Notes: generated by a model not told the origin, from the letters alone. 64,000 nucleotides of DNA from DASZIT01 sp963819695 (GCA_963819695.1 CAWFXD010000001.1:186001-250000), one strand, 5' to 3'; shown: positions 1-9,696, counted from the stretch's first letter. Program-made: numbers and translations.

Positions 1-1
1 C

Positions 2-616
2 CACGACGAGTCCACCCTCGATCGGATGGTGGTCTCCACCTACCAGGCGGTGTCCGGGGCCGGCCTCGCCGGGGTGGCCGAGCTCGAGGAGCAACTGGAG
101 AAGTCCGCCGGCGCCGCTGCCCGGCTGACCTTCGACGGGTCGGCCGTCGAGTTCCCGCCGGCGTCGAAATTCCCGGGGACGATCGCCCACAATGTCCTCT
201 CCATCGCCGGGTCGGTGGTGGATGACGGCTCCGGGGAGACCAACGAGGAGCAGAAGTTCCGGGACGAGAGCCGGAAGATCCTCGAGATCCCCGGCCTGAG
301 GCTGACCTGCACCTGCGTGCGGGTCCCGGTGTTCACCGGTCACTCCATGGCCATCGTCGCCGAATTCGAACGGCCGCTCACGCCCCAGCGGGCGGCCGAG
401 CTCCTGGCCGCCGCCCCCGGGGTGGAGTTGTCGGACATGCCCACCCCGTTGCGGGCGGCGGGCATCGATCCGACGCTGGTGGGAAGGATCCGTCAGGCCG
501 ACGGGGGCGAGACGACGCTGGCCCTGTTCCTGAGCGGGGACAATCTCCGCAAGGGTGCCGCCCTCAATGCCGTGCAGATCGCCGAGTCGCTGGTCGATCT
601 CGGCCTGGTCAGCTGA
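2..616 (+). CDS. asd: Aspartate-semialdehyde dehydrogenase, C-terminal part (5' truncated by window)
   Basis: This enzyme reduces aspartyl phosphate to aspartate semialdehyde with NADPH, the branch point to lysine/diaminopimelate, methionine and threonine. The reading frame is open from base 2, so the gene starts upstream and the NADP-binding domain and catalytic cysteine are outside the window. Visible family signatures are the STYQAVSGAG stretch, the segment FPGTIAHNVLSIAG, the NEEQKFRDESRKIL helix, the VPVFTGHSMAI strand and the closing DNLRKGAALNAVQIAE helix, all typical of the dimerisation/catalytic domain. It ends with TGA and is convergent with phoU after about 108 bases. Identity is very secure; only the start is unknown. 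Confidence 0.95.
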   Translation, partial: HDESTLDRMVVSTYQAVSGAGLAGVAELEEQLEKSAGAAARLTFDGSAVEFPPASKFPGTIAHNVLSIAGSVVDDGSGETNEEQKFRDESRKILEIPGLRLTCTCVRVPVFTGHSMAIVAEFERPLTPQRAAELLAAAPGVELSDMPTPLRAAGIDPTLVGRIRQADGGETTLALFLSGDNLRKGAALNAVQIAESLVDLGLVS

Positions 617-724
617 CCCGGGGCTCCCTCAGGCCGAGACCGGTAACGACCGCATCATCCCCGGCGGCAGCCTGTAGCGCCCAAGGACTGAATCAGGGCA
701 GCGACGGGTCTTCGCCCAATGCCG

Positions 725-1360
725 TCAGCCGACGTTGGAGAAGGGGGCGGCGGCGGCCAGTCCCGCCACCCGCCTGGCCAGGTTCACCGCGTGGTCGCCG
801 AACCGCTCGTAGAAGCGGGCCACCATGGCCAGCTCGACGGCCACCGGGAGCGGCATGGTCCCGGCCACCACTTCCACGGTGAGGCTGACGTGGAGGTCGT
901 CCATCTCGTCGTCGAGGGTGTCCACCACCGACGCCGCGGTGGTGAGGCGGTCGGCATAGGCGTTGGCGGTGGCCCGCCACATGTGGATGGCCACCTCTCC
1001 CATCCGCTCGACCAGGCCCCGGCTGCGGGCCGACAGCTCGGTGCCGAGGCCACGGGCGGCCCGCCGGGCCACGTGTTCGGCGAGGTCGCCGTTGCGTTCG
1101 AGGTCAGGGAGCATCCGGAGGATGGTGACCAGAAAGTACAGATCGTCGGGCGAGTCGATGCGACCAGCAGTCAGCTGGTCCATGGTCTGGTGCTCGATCT
1201 CCCGGTAGAGGCTGTCGACCACTTCGTCCCGGTCGGCCAGTGCCTTGGCCGCCTCCCGGTCGCCGGACAGCAGCGCGTGGGTGGCCCCGGCCACGTTCTC
1301 GCCGACCATGGCAAACAGCTGGAGAACCTGGCGATCGATCTGAGCCAGCGTGTCGTCCAT
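725..1360 (-). CDS. phoU: PhoU family phosphate uptake regulator
   Basis: A 211-residue all-helical protein made of two PhoU repeats, the usual length for the family. PhoU is cytoplasmic and links the Pst phosphate transporter to PhoR/PhoB-type signalling, repressing the Pho regulon in high phosphate. Each repeat contains the family metal-site helix: an RNGDLAEHVA-like segment in the first half and RFYERFGDHAVNLARRV in the second, matching the E/DxxxD signature. The ATG at 1358-1360 is chosen because residues upstream of it do not match the family. No pst genes are in the window, so it is encoded away from its transporter here. It is followed on the same strand upstream by the NADH dehydrogenase gene. 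Confidence 0.9.
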   Translation of the reverse strand: MDDTLAQIDRQVLQLFAMVGENVAGATHALLSGDREAAKALADRDEVVDSLYREIEHQTMDQLTAGRIDSPDDLYFLVTILRMLPDLERNGDLAEHVARRAARGLGTELSARSRGLVERMGEVAIHMWRATANAYADRLTTAASVVDTLDDEMDDLHVSLTVEVVAGTMPLPVAVELAMVARFYERFGDHAVNLARRVAGLAAAAPFSNVG

Positions 1361-1416
1361 GCGTCCACCGTACTCCCGCGGGATGCATCCTTCTACGGGG
1401 TCTTGGCCGAAATCGA

Positions 1417-2748
1417 TCAGGCCGGCGTGTCCACCGGCTCGGGTTGGCTCGCCGGCGGATCGAGGCGGTGATCGTCCTCCCGGTCCCCGGTCGGCATCTC
1501 GTCGCCGACGATGATGCGGGGCCCGGATGTCCAGGACAGATATCGCCACGACCAGTTCACCAACACGGTGATCTTGTTGCGAAATCCGATCAGGTAGATG
1601 AGATGGAGCCCCAGCCACGACAACCAACCCAGGGTGCCGCGGATGACCATCCCGCTGGGGAACTGGGCGATGGCGGCGCGACGGCCGATGGTGGCCATGG
1701 TGCCCTTGTCGTTGTAGCGGAACGGCAGGGTGGGCTTCCCCTTCACCCGGTTGACGATCTGTTCGGCGGCGTGCCTGCCGGACTGGATGGCCACCTGGGC
1801 GAGCTGGGGACAGGTCGTTCCCGGTCGGTCCTCGCCCCAGGGGACGGCGGCGGCATCGCCGATGGCGTACGCCTGGTGGTGATCGGGAAGCGCCAGGTCG
1901 GCGCGCACGACCAGGCGGCCACTGCGGTCGGCCAGGGCACCCAAGCTGGAAGCCACCGTGCCGTCGACGGTCACGCCCCCGGCCCACACCACGGTGCGGG
2001 TCGGGATGCGGGAGCCGTCGTCGAGTTCGACGTAGGTGGGGGTGATCTGTTTGACCATCCGGCCGAGCCGCAACTCCACGGAGCGACGCCGGAGGGTGTC
2101 GGCGGCGTAGCTGGAGGCTGACGGCTTGAACGGGGTGAGGAGCCGGTTGAGTCCGTCGACGACGATGATCTTGGCCCGGGCCCGGTCGAACTTGAACCCG
2201 TCATGGCGCACCGACACGTCGAGCAGCTCGGCCAACGCCCCGGCCACCTCCACCCCGGTCGGTCCACCCCCCACCACCACGAAGGTGAGGGTGCCGTCGT
2301 CGATCAACGCCGGGTGGGCGTCGATCTCCTCGAGACGGCGGAGCAGGTGGTCCCGCAGGGTCCGGGCATCGGCCAACGTGTAAAGCGGGAAGGTGAACTC
2401 TCGAGCGCCGGGGATCCCGAAGTACCTGGCGATGGCCCCGGTGGCCACGATGATCGAGTCGAACGGCAGCGGGTCGTCACCTTCGAGGCTCACCATCCGG
2501 GCATCCCAGTCGACGCCGTCCACGGTGCCGTACCGGAACGTCACGTTGGGGGTGCGCCCGAAAATGGCCCGGACCGGGTAGGCGACGTCGGCGGGGTCGA
2601 GCCCGGCGGTCGACACCTCGTAGAGCAGTGGCTGAAAGGTGTGGAAGTTCCGCTGGTCGACCACGGTGACCTCGACAGGCTTCTTGGCCAGCGCCCGGGC
2701 GGCCGAGAGCCCGCCGAATCCAGCGCCGACGATGACCACCCGGTGCAT
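1417..2748 (-). CDS. ndh: Type II NADH dehydrogenase (NAD(P)/FAD-dependent oxidoreductase)
   Basis: A 443-residue flavoprotein that passes electrons from NADH to quinone without pumping protons, on the inner face of the membrane. The N-terminus carries the FAD Rossmann motif VVIVGAGFGGLSAA. A second dinucleotide motif, VVVGGGPTGVEVAG near residue 165, binds NADH. The segment AYAIGDAAA near residue 300 is the second FAD contact. A C-terminal amphipathic and hydrophobic stretch (LGWLSWLGLHLIYLIGF) is the usual membrane anchor. The start ATG at 2746-2748 sits directly before the FAD motif; an in-frame upstream extension has no family similarity. The gene lies 56 bases upstream of phoU on the same strand and diverges from rmuC. 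Confidence 0.9.
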   Translation of the reverse strand: MHRVVIVGAGFGGLSAARALAKKPVEVTVVDQRNFHTFQPLLYEVSTAGLDPADVAYPVRAIFGRTPNVTFRYGTVDGVDWDARMVSLEGDDPLPFDSIIVATGAIARYFGIPGAREFTFPLYTLADARTLRDHLLRRLEEIDAHPALIDDGTLTFVVVGGGPTGVEVAGALAELLDVSVRHDGFKFDRARAKIIVVDGLNRLLTPFKPSASSYAADTLRRRSVELRLGRMVKQITPTYVELDDGSRIPTRTVVWAGGVTVDGTVASSLGALADRSGRLVVRADLALPDHHQAYAIGDAAAVPWGEDRPGTTCPQLAQVAIQSGRHAAEQIVNRVKGKPTLPFRYNDKGTMATIGRRAAIAQFPSGMVIRGTLGWLSWLGLHLIYLIGFRNKITVLVNWSWRYLSWTSGPRIIVGDEMPTGDREDDHRLDPPASQPEPVDTPA

Positions 2749-2830
2749 GGATCCATGTTGCCACGGCGGGATCAGAGGTGATGGGGGGCTATCCACGGCG
2801 GTGTCACACCCCCCCGTTACCCTTGAAATC

Positions 2831-4343
2831 ATGGACACAACCGCTCGGAATTCGGACGTTCATGGCTCCGGAGGGCGACCGATCATGATCGGCGGACTGA
2901 TCATCGGACTCCTGGCCGGAGTCGGCCTCGGGGTGGTGGTCGGGCTGCTGGTTCGGTCCGGCCGGGTCGCCTCGGCCCGCACCGCCGAGGCCCGGCTCGA
3001 GGACGCCATCGGTGCCAATCAGCGCCTCACCGGCGAAGTCGCCGAACTCCGGCAACATCTGGCCACCAGCCGGTCGGACACGGTCCGGCTCACCACCGAG
3101 CTCGACCACCAGCGCCGGGCGGCCGAGGAGAGAGAGGCCGACTTCGACGAGACCCGACAGCAGCTGACCGGGGAGTTCGCCCGGTTGTCGTCCGCCGCCC
3201 TGCAGAAGAACAACGAGCAATTCCTCCAGTTGGCCGACACCAAGCTGAAGGAGACCCGCGAAGCCGCCGAGGGCGAGCTGGCCAAACGACAGGTGGCCAT
3301 CGAGCAGCTCCTGAAGCCGATCGGGGAGCAGCTGGGCAAGTACGACGAGGGCATGCAGCGCCTGGAGGTCGAGCGCGAGCGGGCCTACGTCACCCTCACC
3401 GAACAGATGAAGCACCTGTCGACGTCGCACGACCATCTGCAGAAGGAGACGGGGAATCTCGTCAAAGCCCTCCGGGCCCCGCAGTCCCGTGGCCAGTGGG
3501 GCGAGTTGCAGCTGCGCCGGGTGGTCGAGATGGCCGGGATGTTGGAGCATTGTGACTTCGACGAGCAGGTCACTTCCGACGCCGACGGGGGGAGGCTGCG
3601 CCCGGACATGGTGGTCCACAGTCCCGGCGGGATGAACGTGGCGGTGGACGCCAAGGTCCCGATGCAGGCATTCCTGGATGCCAATGAGGCCGACGACGAA
3701 ACCGTCCGGCGCGCCCATATGGCCAAGCACGGCCGTCAGCTGAGGGCCCACATCGATCAACTGGCCAAGAAGGAGTACTGGAAGCGGGTGGATCCGTCCC
3801 CCGAATACGTGGTGGCCTTCATCCCCGGGGATCCGTTGTTGACCGCCGCCCTCGAGCACGAGCCCGGCCTGATGGAGCACGCCGCGGCCAACAATGTGCT
3901 GCTGGCCACCCCCACCTCGCTGATCGCCCTCCTCCGGAGCGCCGCCTATGGCTGGCAACAGGACACGCTGGCCGAGAATGCCCGGGAGGTCCAACAGCTG
4001 GGAACCGAGCTCTACCAGCGCCTGTCGCTGCTCGGCGACCACGTGGCCGGAGTGGGCAAGGGGCTGAGCAGTGCGGTGCTGGCCTACAACCGGGCGATCG
4101 GGTCGCTCGAGTCCCGGGTCCTGGTCACCGCCCGCCGCTTCGTGGAGATGGGGGTCGGAGGCGGGGAGAAGGAACTGCCCCTCGCCGACCTCGATCGACA
4201 TCACCACCCGTGCCCTCCAGTCCCCGGAGTTGGCCGCGCCGGCCATCGATCCCCCCTTCGTCCATCGACTGCCGATGCCGGACCCCGGCGTGAGACGCCG
4301 CGACGACGAAGACAGCTCCTCACCCCACCAAGACATCATCTGA
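2831..4343 (+). CDS. rmuC: DNA recombination protein RmuC family (one apparent frameshift near 4193)
   Basis: RmuC proteins are membrane-anchored, coiled-coil, nuclease-like proteins that limit recombination at inverted repeats. Residues 19-40 form an N-terminal transmembrane helix (IGGLIIGLLAGVGLGVVVGLL). A long Glu/Gln-rich coiled coil follows, then the conserved core with QSRGQWGELQLRRVVE and VAVDAKVPMQAFLDA. At about base 4193 the frame changes. The first frame would run on as a low-quality Arg/Pro-rich tail, while the next frame continues ITTRALQSPELAAP, a normal RmuC ending, and stops at 4341-4343. Removing one base there restores one protein. An alternative start is the ATG at 2885. 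I read the shift as a sequence error rather than a dead gene. Confidence 0.82.
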
Positions 4344-4414
4344 CCAGCCGTCCGGCCCCTCCGTCCGCCGCCGCCCAGGGGTCGGCCATCTAGACCGGCA
4401 CTATCGTCGTCGGG

Positions 4415-5644
4415 ATGCCGAGAGCTCGACGCCGCAGACGGGGCCGAAGGCCCAGGCGTCGATCCGCGGGCCAGATCGTCGCCATTTCCCTCGTCGTGGT
4501 GGTGATCGGGGTGCTGGTCATCGGGTCGGTGGTCGAAATCCATGCCCAGTCGGCGCCCTATCGGCGAATGACCGACCAGGGGTACGCGGCGTTGGCCTCC
4601 CCGGTGGTCAACGCCTCCAACCAGTCGGGCGCCCGGCTGGCCGCGGTGATCAACACCGCGCCGAACATCCCCAACCAGCCACTGCCGAACACGGCTCGCG
4701 GTGAGATCCAACAGGGGCTCGATGTGGCCATGTCCGCCACCGCCCAAGAGGCCGGTCAGGCCCGGGCGATCACCCCTCCGTCGCCGACCGACGATGTCGC
4801 CAGCCAGTTCACCGCCATCCTGGAGGAACGGGCGGCGGCGGTGGCCAGCGTGGTGGCCACCATCGACCAGCTGCTGGGGATGTCGCCCCTGCCCATCGCC
4901 GGATCGCCGGCCACGACGACCACCTCGTCGGCGCAGCCGTCGCCGGTCATCTCCGTGTCCCAAGCCTCCCAGCAGCTCACCGCGGCCGGCACCCGGATCG
5001 AGCAGGCCGATCGCGCCTACGCGGTCTGGGCCCGACAACTTCGACAGGGGAAGATACCGGGCGCGGGTCCGATCCGGGTGCCCACTTCGGTGTGGGCGCC
5101 GCCGGGGAGCCCGCTTACCTCCGCCCAACTCGGCAACAGTGCCGGGCTGCTCAATGCCGCGGTGGCGCTGGTCCCGTTTCACCAGATGGTGATCACCGCG
5201 GTCGGCCTGGCGCCGCCGGCCGTTCCGTCCGCCACCCCCAACGACCCCGCCGGTTCGGGCACCATCGCCACCTCGTGCAATCCGCCGAACCCAACCTCGA
5301 CGGTCGCCGGGCCAAACCCGACGATGCTGCCGCCGACCGGTTCGGTCACCCCGTTGGTGACGGTCACCAACTGCGGGACGGTGAACGAGTCCAACGTGAC
5401 GGTGACCGAGGCCCTGGTGCTGGTCGATGTCCCCGGAACCGGTCCCCCGCCGGCTGGTGCGTCGGGATCGTCGGCTCGCACCTCGGTTACCACCCTGGCC
5501 GGCCAATCCCAGGCCCTGTCGTTTCCGGCGCTCACCGTGGCCAGCGGCCACAGCTACACGCTCACCATCACGCTGAGTCCGCCTACCGGCCAGGCCAACC
5601 TGGCCGGAACCTCCCAACAGTTTCTGCTCCGGATCGTGGGCTGA
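4415..5644 (+). CDS. Uncharacterised secreted, membrane-anchored protein
   Basis: A 409-residue protein I do not recognise. It begins with a very basic segment (MPRARRRRRGRRPRRRS), followed by one hydrophobic helix at about residues 22-42, so it is likely a type II anchored protein with the bulk outside the cell. The middle is Ala/Ser/Thr/Pro-rich with long helices and a Thr/Ser linker near residue 170. The C-terminal 120 residues contain two cysteines (ATSCNPPNP and VTNCGTVN) and alternating beta-type sequence (NESNVTVTEALVLVD), which looks like an immunoglobulin-like or CARDB-like sandwich. Composition and codon use match its neighbours. It sits between rmuC and gltA on the same strand. No enzyme motif is visible. 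Confidence 0.75.
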   Translation: MPRARRRRRGRRPRRRSAGQIVAISLVVVVIGVLVIGSVVEIHAQSAPYRRMTDQGYAALASPVVNASNQSGARLAAVINTAPNIPNQPLPNTARGEIQQGLDVAMSATAQEAGQARAITPPSPTDDVASQFTAILEERAAAVASVVATIDQLLGMSPLPIAGSPATTTTSSAQPSPVISVSQASQQLTAAGTRIEQADRAYAVWARQLRQGKIPGAGPIRVPTSVWAPPGSPLTSAQLGNSAGLLNAAVALVPFHQMVITAVGLAPPAVPSATPNDPAGSGTIATSCNPPNPTSTVAGPNPTMLPPTGSVTPLVTVTNCGTVNESNVTVTEALVLVDVPGTGPPPAGASGSSARTSVTTLAGQSQALSFPALTVASGHSYTLTITLSPPTGQANLAGTSQQFLLRIVG

Positions 5645-5752
5645 TCCGGTCGCCCGGTGGCTCGGGATGACCGGGTGACGGAAGCCGGGAGGCGACCATC
5701 TAGGATCGGCAATTGACGACAAAGAGCCGTAGGGCAGAAGGGCTTGAGATCA

Positions 5753-7024
5753 GTGGCCGAAAGCATCACCATCACCGATAACCGCACCGGCGAGTCGCTC
5801 GAGATCCCGTTTCAAAATGGCGGAATCGCGGCGGAGGACTGGTCCAAGCTGTTGCCGGGGGTGTGGTTCTACGACCCGGGGTTCGTCTCCACCGCCGCCT
5901 GTGAAAGCGCCATCACCTATCTCGACGGGGAGGCCGGCATCCTCCGGTACCGGGGCTACCCCATCGAGCAGCTGGCCGAGAGTTCGAACTTCTTGGAGGT
6001 GGCCTATCTCCTGTTGAACAGCGAGCTCCCGACGGCAGAGCAGTACGACGTCTGGCGGCACGACATCACCCATCACACCTTCATCCACGAGAACGTACGG
6101 AAGCGCTTCCTCGACGGGTTCCACTACGACGCCCATCCCATGGGGATGCTGGTCTCTGCGGTCGCCGCCCTCTCCACCTTCTACCTCGATGCCAAGGATA
6201 TTTTCGACATCGAATCCCGGAACAAGCAGATCGTCCGGCTCATCGCCAAGATGCCGACCCTGGCCGCCGCCGCCCACCGGTTCAGCGTGGGCATGCCCTT
6301 CGTCTACCCGGACAACTCGCTCGAGTTCGCCTCCAACTTCCTGTCCATGATGTGGAAGACCGCTGAGCCCCGTTTCGACGCCAACCCCGCCCTGGCCCGG
6401 GCACTGGACATCCTCTTCATCCTCCACGCCGACCATGAGCAGAACTGCTCGACCACCGCCATGCGGGTGGTGGGTTCCTCCCACGCCGACCCCTACTCCG
6501 CCACCGCCGCCGCGGCCGCCGCCCTCTACGGACCCCGACACGGTGGGGCCAACGAGGCGGTGATCAAGATGCTGACCGAGATCGGCACCCTCGAGAACGT
6601 CGAGCCCTTCGTGGCCTCGGTGAAGGCCGGCGGGCACGGTCGGCTGCAGGGCTTCGGGCACCGGGTCTACAAGAGCTACGACCCGCGGGCCAAGATCATC
6701 AAGAAGACCGCCGACGAGGTGTTCGAGATCACCGGGAAGAACCCCTTGCTCGACATCGCCCTCAAGCTCGAGGAGGTCGCCCTCTCCGACGAGTACTTCA
6801 CCTCCCGCAAGCTCTACCCGAATGTCGATTTCTACTCGGGGCTCATCTACCAGGCGATGGGCTTCCCCCTCGAGATGTTCCCGGTGCTGTTCGCCATCCC
6901 CCGGACCGCCGGGTGGCTGGCCCATTGGCAAGAGATGCTCGACCAGGACTCCAAGATCGCCCGGCCCCGCCAGCTGTACATCGGTACCGCGGAGCGCAAC
7001 TACGTGGGGATGAGCGACCGCTGA
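5753..7024 (+). CDS. gltA: Citrate synthase
   Basis: Condenses oxaloacetate and acetyl-CoA to citrate at the entry of the TCA cycle. Counting from the GTG at 5753, the catalytic triad is visible: His263 in GPRHGGANE, His303 in GFGHRVYK and Asp359 in VDFYSG. The HADHEQN motif lies at residues 225-231. Length (423 residues) is that of the large, E. coli-like hexameric type. The amino-terminal beta domain (SLEIPFQNGG) is kept, which is also typical of that type and of NADH-regulated forms. An in-frame TTG at 5744 is an alternative start with a better-placed AGGGC-like site, so the start is uncertain by three residues. It is convergent with tesB after only three bases. Confidence 0.96.
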   Translation: MAESITITDNRTGESLEIPFQNGGIAAEDWSKLLPGVWFYDPGFVSTAACESAITYLDGEAGILRYRGYPIEQLAESSNFLEVAYLLLNSELPTAEQYDVWRHDITHHTFIHENVRKRFLDGFHYDAHPMGMLVSAVAALSTFYLDAKDIFDIESRNKQIVRLIAKMPTLAAAAHRFSVGMPFVYPDNSLEFASNFLSMMWKTAEPRFDANPALARALDILFILHADHEQNCSTTAMRVVGSSHADPYSATAAAAAALYGPRHGGANEAVIKMLTEIGTLENVEPFVASVKAGGHGRLQGFGHRVYKSYDPRAKIIKKTADEVFEITGKNPLLDIALKLEEVALSDEYFTSRKLYPNVDFYSGLIYQAMGFPLEMFPVLFAIPRTAGWLAHWQEMLDQDSKIARPRQLYIGTAERNYVGMSDR

Positions 7025-7027
7025 CCT

Positions 7028-7894
7028 TCAGCCGGCCGGCTTGGGTTTGCGCTCGGCCAACCGCATCAGCCCTTCCTGGCACATGGAGACGACCAACTCG
7101 CCGTCGCGGGCGAACATGAAACCCCGGGCCAAACCGCGGGCGCCATAGGCAGTGGGGGAGTCCATGTCGTAGAGCAGCCATTCGTCGGCCCGGAACGGCC
7201 GATGGAACCACATGCAGTGGTCGAGGCTGACGCCCATGAAGTCCGGGCTGTCCCACCGCACTTCGTGGGGGGCGAGCATGGTGTCGAACAACGACATGTC
7301 CGAGGCGTAGGCGGCGATGGCGGTGTGCAGGTGGGGATCGTCGGGGATCTTCCCGTCGGCTTTGATCCACAGCCGCTGGGCCGGTTCACCCCCCTCTTTG
7401 TGGATGAAGGGCAGGTCGCCGATGTGGCGCTGCTCGATGGGGTGGGGCCGGGAGAACCAGTCACCCATCAGGTCCCGGTAGGGCTCGAGCCGGACGTCCA
7501 ACGGCTCGAGGTCCTCGGGCGGCGGGACGTCTGGCATCGGGAATTGGTGGGACAACCCGGGCTCGTCGACATGGAAGGAGGCCGACATGTTGAAGATGGC
7601 CCGGCCGTGCTGGATGGCGACCACCCGACGGGTGGTGAACGACCGCCCGTCCCGGATCCGGTCCACTTCGTAGAGGATGGGAACGGTCGGATCGCCGGGC
7701 CGCAGGAAGTAGGCGTGGAGGGAGTGGACCCGGCCGATTTCGACGGTGCGGCCCGCCGCCATCAGGGCCTGGGCGGCGACCTGGCCCCCGAACACCCGCT
7801 GCCGGTCCTCGTTGGGGCTGACCCCTCGGAAGATATTGACTTCGATGGGCTCGAGGTCGAGAAGGTTGACGAGGAAGTCGAGTGCGTCGCTCAC
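7028..7894 (-). CDS. tesB: Acyl-CoA thioesterase II
   Basis: Hydrolyses medium- and long-chain acyl-CoA to free fatty acid and CoA in the cytoplasm. The 288 residues make the double hot-dog fold of the TesB family. Visible are RVFGGQVAAQALMAA near residue 33, the first hot-dog central helix, and the second-domain catalytic segment GVSLDHCMWFHRPF with the active Asp. The closing ARGFMFARDGELVVSMCQEGLMR is diagnostic. The start is GTG at 7892-7894. The gene diverges from the GH1 glycosidase with a 51-base gap and is convergent with gltA. Confidence 0.93.
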   Translation of the reverse strand: MSDALDFLVNLLDLEPIEVNIFRGVSPNEDRQRVFGGQVAAQALMAAGRTVEIGRVHSLHAYFLRPGDPTVPILYEVDRIRDGRSFTTRRVVAIQHGRAIFNMSASFHVDEPGLSHQFPMPDVPPPEDLEPLDVRLEPYRDLMGDWFSRPHPIEQRHIGDLPFIHKEGGEPAQRLWIKADGKIPDDPHLHTAIAAYASDMSLFDTMLAPHEVRWDSPDFMGVSLDHCMWFHRPFRADEWLLYDMDSPTAYGARGLARGFMFARDGELVVSMCQEGLMRLAERKPKPAG

Positions 7895-7945
7895 CGGAAC
7901 ATCCTGCCAGGTGCGCTCGGGTCGTCCCCGCTACGGTGGCGACCC

Positions 7946-9118
7946 ATGGCCGCCATTTCCTTTCCCGACGGGTTCCAGTGGGGGACGGCCACCGCCGCCC
8001 ACCAGATCGAAGGCGGCAATGTCAACAATGACTGGTGGGAGTTCGAGCACGACCCGACCTCGGGCTGTGTCGATCGGAGCGGCGATGCCTGTGATTCGTT
8101 TCACCGCTACCCCGAGGACATCGCGCTGGTGGCCGCCCTCGGGCTCACCTTCTACCGGTTCTCCCTGGAGTGGAGCCGGATCGAGCCGGAGGAGGGTGAG
8201 TTCTCCCGGTCGGCGCTCGATCACTACCGGCGGATGCTGGCCACCTGCCGGGAGCACGACCTCGTTCCGATGGTGACCTATCACCACTTCACCCATCCGC
8301 GCTGGTTGGCGGCCGCCGGCACCTGGGAAGCCCCCCAGGCGGTGGATCGGTTCGCCCGCTACTGCGAACGGGTCACCGGCCATCTCGGGGACCTCATCGG
8401 CATGGCCGGCACCCTCAACGAGCCGAATGTGGTGGCCACCATGGGGTGGCGCTTCGGGATCTTCCCGCCCCAGGTGCGCGACCGCGACCGGCGGGCCAAC
8501 GTCAACGATGCCTTGGTGGCGGCCCACCGGGCGGCGGTCGAGGCCATCCGGTCCGGCCCTGGCGAGTTCCCGGTCGGCCTGACCCTGTCGATGACCGACT
8601 TCCAGACCCTGCCGGGGGGCGAGGAATGGGTGGAGCGGATTCGCCGCCCTTCGGAGGACGTGTATCTCGAGGCGACCGGGGGGGACGACTTCATCGGCGT
8701 CCAGACCTACACCCGCTCCCGGGTCGGCCCCGACGGTTCGTTGGGTCCCGAGCCCGGGATACCCACCACCCAGATGGGTTACGAGTTCTACCCCGAGGCC
8801 CTGGAGGGGACCATCCGCCGAGCCTGGCTGAAGACGGGAGGGCTGCCGGTCCTGGTCACCGAGAACGGCATCGGCACCGACGACGACGAGACCCGCATCG
8901 AGTACGTGACCCGCGCCCTGGCCGGGGTGCGCCGCTGCCTCGACGACGGGATCGACGTGCGCGGCTACTTCTACTGGAGCCTGCTCGACAACTTCGAGTG
9001 GGTGCTCGGCTACGGGCCGACCTTCGGGCTGGTGGAGGTGGACCGCCAGACCTTCGAGCGTCGCGCCAAACCCAGCGCCGCCTGGTTGGGTGGCGTGGCC
9101 AAGTCGAACGGTCTCTGA
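7946..9118 (+). CDS. Glycoside hydrolase family 1 (beta-glucosidase/beta-glycosidase)
   Basis: A retaining beta-glycosidase with a TIM-barrel fold. The family start FPDGFQWGTATAAHQIEG is complete, so the ATG at 7946 is secure. The general acid/base is Glu159 in TLNEPN and the nucleophile Glu306 in VTENG. YFYWSLLDNFEW near the C-terminus is the conserved aglycone-site strand. At 390 residues it is shorter than the usual 440-480, the loss being mainly in loops around residues 190-270. There is no signal peptide, so it acts in the cytoplasm on imported or internally released beta-glycosides. The substrate cannot be read from sequence. A GtrA-family gene follows 71 bases downstream. Confidence 0.92.
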   Translation: MAAISFPDGFQWGTATAAHQIEGGNVNNDWWEFEHDPTSGCVDRSGDACDSFHRYPEDIALVAALGLTFYRFSLEWSRIEPEEGEFSRSALDHYRRMLATCREHDLVPMVTYHHFTHPRWLAAAGTWEAPQAVDRFARYCERVTGHLGDLIGMAGTLNEPNVVATMGWRFGIFPPQVRDRDRRANVNDALVAAHRAAVEAIRSGPGEFPVGLTLSMTDFQTLPGGEEWVERIRRPSEDVYLEATGGDDFIGVQTYTRSRVGPDGSLGPEPGIPTTQMGYEFYPEALEGTIRRAWLKTGGLPVLVTENGIGTDDDETRIEYVTRALAGVRRCLDDGIDVRGYFYWSLLDNFEWVLGYGPTFGLVEVDRQTFERRAKPSAAWLGGVAKSNGL

Positions 9119-9189
9119 GTGCGCCATCGACCGCGGAGGGCGGATGCGACGCCAAATATTACGGATTGGTTACGAGTAAGGTTGACGCA

Positions 9190-9690
9190 ATGACTTCCGT
9201 CCTCACCCGGGCTGAACACCTGTGGCAAAAGCGGGAGACTCCCGAAGCGAAGCACCTCTTCCGCTACACCATGGTCTCGGTGGTCTCCACCGCGGTGTCC
9301 TTCGGCACCCTGGCCCTGGTGTTCGGTGTCTTCAAATTCTGGGGGGAGATCGGCAGCACGGTGTTCGCCAACGCAGTGGCCACCGTGCCCTCCTACTACC
9401 TCAATCGCAGCTGGGTGTGGAAGAAGCGTGGGCGTTCCCACCTGATAAAGGAGATCGTCCCCTTCTGGGCGCTGTCGGCCATCGGCATCGTGGTGTCCAT
9501 CGGCGGTGCGGCGGTGGCCAAGCATCTCGGGACCGAGCATCACCTCGGCCACTTCGAGCAGACGCTGGTGGTCCTGTTCGCCAATGTGATGTCGTTCGCC
9601 ATCTTCTGGGTGCTCAAGTTCCTTCTGTTCAACCGGCTGTTCAAGGTGCACCCGCTCGAAGAGCTCGACGAACTGGTCGAGGCGGTCTGA
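9190..9690 (+). CDS. GtrA family membrane protein
   Basis: A 166-residue four-helix membrane protein of the GtrA/DPMS group, which flips or presents polyprenyl-linked sugars for cell-surface glycosylation. Hydrophobic helices are visible around residues 26-47, 54-72, 90-110 and 125-147. The family motif is the first helix FRYTMVSVVSTAVSFG and the loop SYYLNRSWVWKKRG, where the Asn-Arg-x-Trp-x-Trp-x-Lys pattern is diagnostic. The ATG at 9190 is chosen because residues upstream of it belong to another frame of the preceding gene. No paired GT2 glycosyltransferase is adjacent, so its sugar substrate is unknown. Confidence 0.85.
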   Translation: MTSVLTRAEHLWQKRETPEAKHLFRYTMVSVVSTAVSFGTLALVFGVFKFWGEIGSTVFANAVATVPSYYLNRSWVWKKRGRSHLIKEIVPFWALSAIGIVVSIGGAAVAKHLGTEHHLGHFEQTLVVLFANVMSFAIFWVLKFLLFNRLFKVHPLEELDELVEAV

Positions 9691-9696
9691 TTCGCG

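Noticed and set aside
2804..5722. A 972-residue minus-strand frame across rmuC and the next gene
   Set aside because: Low-complexity Arg/Gly/His sequence antisense to two better-supported genes.
7202..7945. Extended N-terminus of the GH1 gene through the tesB region
   Set aside because: GH1 similarity begins exactly at the ATG at 7946; the upstream part is antisense to tesB.
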